NCBI GenBank assembly: GCA_021770655.1
Contig: JAETQO010000009.1
Span: forward strand, 62,001 to 126,000
Direction: 5' to 3'
DNA: 64,000 nucleotides
Origin: Ruminococcus sp.
GTDB lineage: Bacteria > Bacillota > Clostridia > Oscillospirales > Ruminococcaceae
Numbering within the stretch: the stretch's first letter is position 1; the number at the start of each line of letters is the position of its first letter. The position numbers and the translations under genes were made by a program. Positions 61,507 through 64,000 of this stretch are shown piece by piece. The notes under the pieces are model-generated. The model saw only the letters and a list, made by a program, of their open reading frames with translations, made no database searches and was not told where the DNA came from.

Positions 61507-62532
61507 CTATTCAGCAATAGCCGCCGCAAGCTCCTCCAGCGCCTTTTCGGAAGCCTCGTTCAGAGAAGAACGGATAGTCACAACAGGCTCACAGAGAGAA
61601 ACGTTCTTGAATCCCTCAACATAGCTCTTCATAACCCTGCCGGCAGTAGGCGCCCACGAACCGTTCTCAACTATTCCGACCTTGCGGTTCTGATAGGATT
61701 TAGCCTTGAGGTGCATAAGGAAATCCTCCATCACAGGGAAAACTCCGCCGTCATAAGAGGACGACATAAGTATCATTCTGTCATATCTGAATGCGTCCTC
61801 GACATTCTCGGCAATATCCGAACGGGACAGGTCTGTTACAACGACCTTTTCAGCGCCCTTTTCCGCAAGCATTCCGGCAAGCTTTTCCGCCGCCTTTGCG
61901 GTATTGCCGTGAATAGACGCAAACGCAACGAACACGCCCTTGCTTTCCGGCTGATAGCTTGACCATGTATTATAAAGATCTATATAATAACCGAGATTTT
62001 CTTTAAGAATAGGTCCGTGGAGCGGCAAAATCATCTTAATATCCAAAGCCGCCGCTTTTTTCAGCAGAGCCTGAACCTGTGCGCCGTATTTGCCTACAAT
62101 GTTGAAATAATAGCGCCTTGCCTCGCAGGCCCAGTCCTCCTCGGTATCCAGCGCACCGAACTTTCCGAATTCGTCAAGTCCGTCAATATCAAAGAACTGT
62201 TTCATCATAGGGAACGTCTTTGCGTTTCCTACGATCTTCATATCGGGATACTTTTCGGCAAGCTTTCTGATATTTCCCGCATGATCCGGCTCCATATGCT
62301 GAACCACAAGATAATCGGGCTTTCTGCCGTTAAGCGCATTTTCGAGGTTTTCAAACCACTTGTCCGTTACCCTTACGTCTGCGGTATCCATTACCGCTGT
62401 TTTTTCGTCAAGAATAACATATGAGTTATAGGATATTCCGTTGGGAACGACATACTGGCTTTCAAACAGATCAATATCATGATCGTCCGCACCGATATAA
62501 ACAACCGAATCCGAAATTGCAATGTCTTTCAT
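61507..62532 (-). CDS. Flavodiiron protein with an internal deletion of the metal-site region
   Basis: A 341-residue protein with an N-terminal beta-lactamase-like diiron domain and a C-terminal flavodoxin domain (VFVAFASIHGNTAKAAE, SSSYDGGVFPVM, ENGSWAPTAGRVM). Residues 79-84 (HMEPDH) give His79, Glu81, Asp83, His84, and LPLHGPIL gives His172. In flavodiiron proteins this last His is near 226, with another His and an Asp ligand between. Here about 54 residues are missing and IDGLDEFGKFGALD joins the two flanks. NO or O2 reduction is doubtful. TGGAGGC eight bases before the ATG at 62532 sets the start. Confidence 0.85.
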   Translation of the reverse strand: MKDIAISDSVVYIGADDHDIDLFESQYVVPNGISYNSYVILDEKTAVMDTADVRVTDKWFENLENALNGRKPDYLVVQHMEPDHAGNIRKLAEKYPDMKIVGNAKTFPMMKQFFDIDGLDEFGKFGALDTEEDWACEARRYYFNIVGKYGAQVQALLKKAAALDIKMILPLHGPILKENLGYYIDLYNTWSSYQPESKGVFVAFASIHGNTAKAAEKLAGMLAEKGAEKVVVTDLSRSDIAENVEDAFRYDRMILMSSSYDGGVFPVMEDFLMHLKAKSYQNRKVGIVENGSWAPTAGRVMKSYVEGFKNVSLCEPVVTIRSSLNEASEKALEELAAAIAE

Positions 62533-62570
62533 TTTTTCTGCCTCCAAATATACCAAATAAATATACTTTT

Positions 62571-62599
62571 ATTGTAGCACACAGTATGTGTTTTGTCAA
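62571..62599 (-). promoter_or_regulatory. Promoter of the flavodiiron gene
   Basis: A perfect TTGACA (62594-62599) and TACAAT (62571-62576) on the minus strand are 17 bases apart. The spacer holds a CACATACTGTGTG palindrome that could be an operator. Confidence 0.85.
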
Positions 62600-62768
62600 C
62601 AAAAGACAACATAAAAAATCCTTAAAACGACATAATAACAGAGAACGGGATATCACTTCCCGTTCCCTGTTTTCCGCGCACCGCTATGATGTCTCCGCTG
62701 TTCTGTTATATATATAAATCCGTTGTCGGATACTGCGGATTTGCTCCGTCTACAAATATTATAACCTA

Positions 62769-62796
62769 TTTCAGGTTAAAAGTCAATACCCTGAAA
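62769..62796. promoter_or_regulatory. Possible operator of the small XRE gene
   Basis: TTTCAGG (62769-62775) and CCTGAAA (62790-62796) form a 7-bp inverted repeat just upstream of a TATAAT at 62807 and the regulator gene. Confidence 0.5.
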
Positions 62797-62830
62797 CAGA
62801 TTAAATTATAATAATTCTGAGGTGAAAAAA

Positions 62831-63049
62831 ATGTATCAAAGAATAAGAAATCTACGGGAAGACAAAGACATGAATCAAACTCAGATAGCAAGGGTGCTGA
62901 ATATGTCGCAAACGGGCTATTCAAAATACGAAACGGGCGAAAACGACATTCCCACAACTGTGTTGATAAAGCTTGCAGAATTTCACAAAACAAACGTCGA
63001 TTACATTCTGGGACTTACGGACAATTCATCATACTATAAAAAGCTGTAA
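62831..63049 (+). CDS. Small XRE-family regulator
   Basis: A 72-residue protein that is little more than a helix-turn-helix domain: RIRNLREDKDMNQTQIARVL and NMSQTGYSKYETGENDIPT, followed by LAEFHKTNVDYILGLTD. The length suggests a dimeric repressor binding to a short palindrome such as the one at 62769-62796. GAGGTG is six bases before the ATG at 62831. The gene is divergent from the flavodiiron gene, and a MITE copy begins right after its stop codon. Confidence 0.85.
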   Translation: MYQRIRNLREDKDMNQTQIARVLNMSQTGYSKYETGENDIPTTVLIKLAEFHKTNVDYILGLTDNSSYYKKL

Positions 63050-63141
63050 GGCAGCACCGCACAACTATTGTGTGCGGATAACGGAAAATTGGCAAGTTAG
63101 ACGTACACCAAGCCGTTAGGCAGTAGTTGTGCGGTGCTGCC
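63050..63141. repeat. MITE-like element, copy 4 (internally deleted)
   Basis: A 92-bp copy with both 18-bp ends intact. Compared with copy 1, the stretch between the two internal GATAACG repeats is lost, consistent with recombination between those repeats. GTAA and TTAA flank it, one base from a 4-bp duplication. Confidence 0.85.
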
Positions 63142-63149
63142 TTAACACA

Positions 63150-63185
63150 AAACCCGCAGAGCAAGCGCCCTGCGGGTAATTTTCG
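63150..63185. terminator. Bidirectional terminator between the XRE and coiled-coil genes
   Basis: ACCCGCAG and CTGCGGGT pair exactly around a 10-base loop; AATTTT follows on the plus strand and TTTTGTG on the minus strand. Confidence 0.8.
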
Positions 63186-63215
63186 GCAATTATGTAGATC
63201 ACGTAAATTCAAAGC

Positions 63216-63977
63216 TTACATATAGCTTTTGAACTCGTCATTTTCCTTTCTGATTCCCTCGATCTCAGCATTGACCTTGCTTACAAGAACATCAGCCTCT
63301 TCCTTTTCTGCATTAAGAGCCTTAGCCTTTTCCTGAAGCTCAACTATCTGAGCGTAGATCGCATTAGCTTGCTTGCCAAGCTCCATAGACTTAGCCTCAG
63401 CCTCGGCAGTGCTTGCCCTAAGCTCGTCTATCTTCTTGTTGTTAAGCTCGATCTGCTCCTGTGCGAACATACGCATTTTTTCCATTGGACTCATACCCAT
63501 ATTACCGTTATCCTCCTTAACATCATTTTCAACTGCCTGTGCAGAAGTTTCGGCGGTCTTTTCAGCCTCCGCCTTTGCCAATTCCTCCTCGATGGACGGC
63601 ATTGTTGATTCCGGCGCAGGAGATACCACCATATCCTCTCCAAGACTTATAGGATCTATCGACGGCATTTCCACCTCGTCCATTGTCGGACCTGAAGGAA
63701 CAGGCCCCGGCTTAGGCTGAGGCACAGCCTCGTTCTCCAAAGCCCCCGGAGGAACAAGGCGAACCGTACCCTCCTTAACAGGCTCCGGCTCTGTCAATGA
63801 CGGTGCAGGGCTGTCAATACCGGTAGCATACATATTGCTGTTTCTCTTTGCGATACCGCTTGCAAGACTTGCCGCCAACGGATCGGCTATCTGAAGAGTT
63901 TCCTCTTCCTTGACCGGCTCAGGCTCGGAAGCGCTCGGCCCCTTATAGGTATTGAGACGTCTGAAATGTTCATCCAT
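63216..63977 (-). CDS. Acidic coiled-coil protein, start near window edge
   Basis: A protein of about 253 residues. The N-terminal two-thirds are low complexity and rich in Pro, Glu and Ser (repeats of EPEPVKE), with no transmembrane helix. Residues about 165-250 form a coiled coil (EKMRMFAQEQIELNNKKIDE, LRASTAEAEAKSMELGKQAN). No family is recognised. Starts at 63977 (ATG) or 63989 (GTG) are possible, and the frame is open to the window edge, so the true N-terminus may lie outside. A transcript-sharing upstream gene cannot be seen. Confidence 0.6.
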   Translation of the reverse strand: MDEHFRRLNTYKGPSASEPEPVKEEETLQIADPLAASLASGIAKRNSNMYATGIDSPAPSLTEPEPVKEGTVRLVPPGALENEAVPQPKPGPVPSGPTMDEVEMPSIDPISLGEDMVVSPAPESTMPSIEEELAKAEAEKTAETSAQAVENDVKEDNGNMGMSPMEKMRMFAQEQIELNNKKIDELRASTAEAEAKSMELGKQANAIYAQIVELQEKAKALNAEKEEADVLVSKVNAEIEGIRKENDEFKSYM

Positions 63978-64000
63978 ACACCCCTGCACAGCCTTTATAT

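Overview
The window looks like a chromosome segment from a Gram-positive anaerobe of the Clostridia, most likely a Ruminococcus-like member of the Oscillospirales. Supporting signs are the FabK-type type II fatty-acid locus, a SpoVD/PBP2-like transpeptidase with PASTA domains in the division cluster, an RqcH-type NFACT protein, ECF-type vitamin transport, strong AGGAGG ribosome sites and frequent ATGA overlaps. The genus is an inference; no rRNA gene is present.

Layout. 1-2.6 kb: the tail of a MerR-like regulator, a flavodoxin, an ECF-like sigma factor, an integrase remnant, and an initiator tRNA with its terminator. 2.6-5.1 kb: a sodium:solute symporter, a MITE-like repeat and a Nudix hydrolase. 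5.1-17.3 kb: the fatty-acid synthesis locus, with fabH to acpP on the minus strand and fabD divergent on the plus strand. Both sides of the divergent promoter region carry the same 16-bp sequence in inverted orientation. 17.3-21.2 kb (plus strand): lipoprotein, dCMP deaminase, an XRE regulator with a pentad-repeat tail, aroE, a small membrane protein and aroK. 21.2-22.7 kb: a second MITE and a CDF metal transporter.

22.8-36.9 kb (minus strand) is the most interesting block. A cobalamin riboswitch with a terminator-type expression platform precedes a run of nine genes: a wall-anchored beta-propeller protein, a membrane-anchored protein ending in a DUF4430 domain, an alpha/alpha-toroid protein, a MoxR ATPase, a DUF58 protein, a transglutaminase-fold membrane protein, a small DUF4430 protein, EcfT, a double EcfA and an ECF S component. 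DUF4430 and the alpha/alpha toroid are the two domain types found in animal intrinsic factor and transcobalamin, so I infer a surface capture-and-import system for cobalamin or related corrinoids. The S-component gene now ends inside a MITE, so the importer may be broken or altered in this strain.

37-44.6 kb: DNA glycosylase, rqcH, a Nif3-like gene, trmK, small redox and zinc-ribbon proteins, a SigH-like sigma factor, a lone fumarase beta subunit and a DivIVA-like protein. 44.9-60.8 kb: the division and cell-wall cluster in the order mraZ, rsmH, ftsL, pbp, murE, murF, mraY, ftsW, murG, unknown, murA, divIB, ftsZ. Four 10-bp-spaced AGTG repeats just after the mraZ promoter fit MraZ autorepression. 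61.5-64 kb: a flavodiiron protein with a large internal deletion, an XRE regulator, a fourth MITE copy and a coiled-coil protein at the window edge.

Two repeat families recur: an approximately 171-bp MITE (four copies, one short and one truncated) and an 81-bp palindromic element, one copy of which lies in frame inside a coding region.
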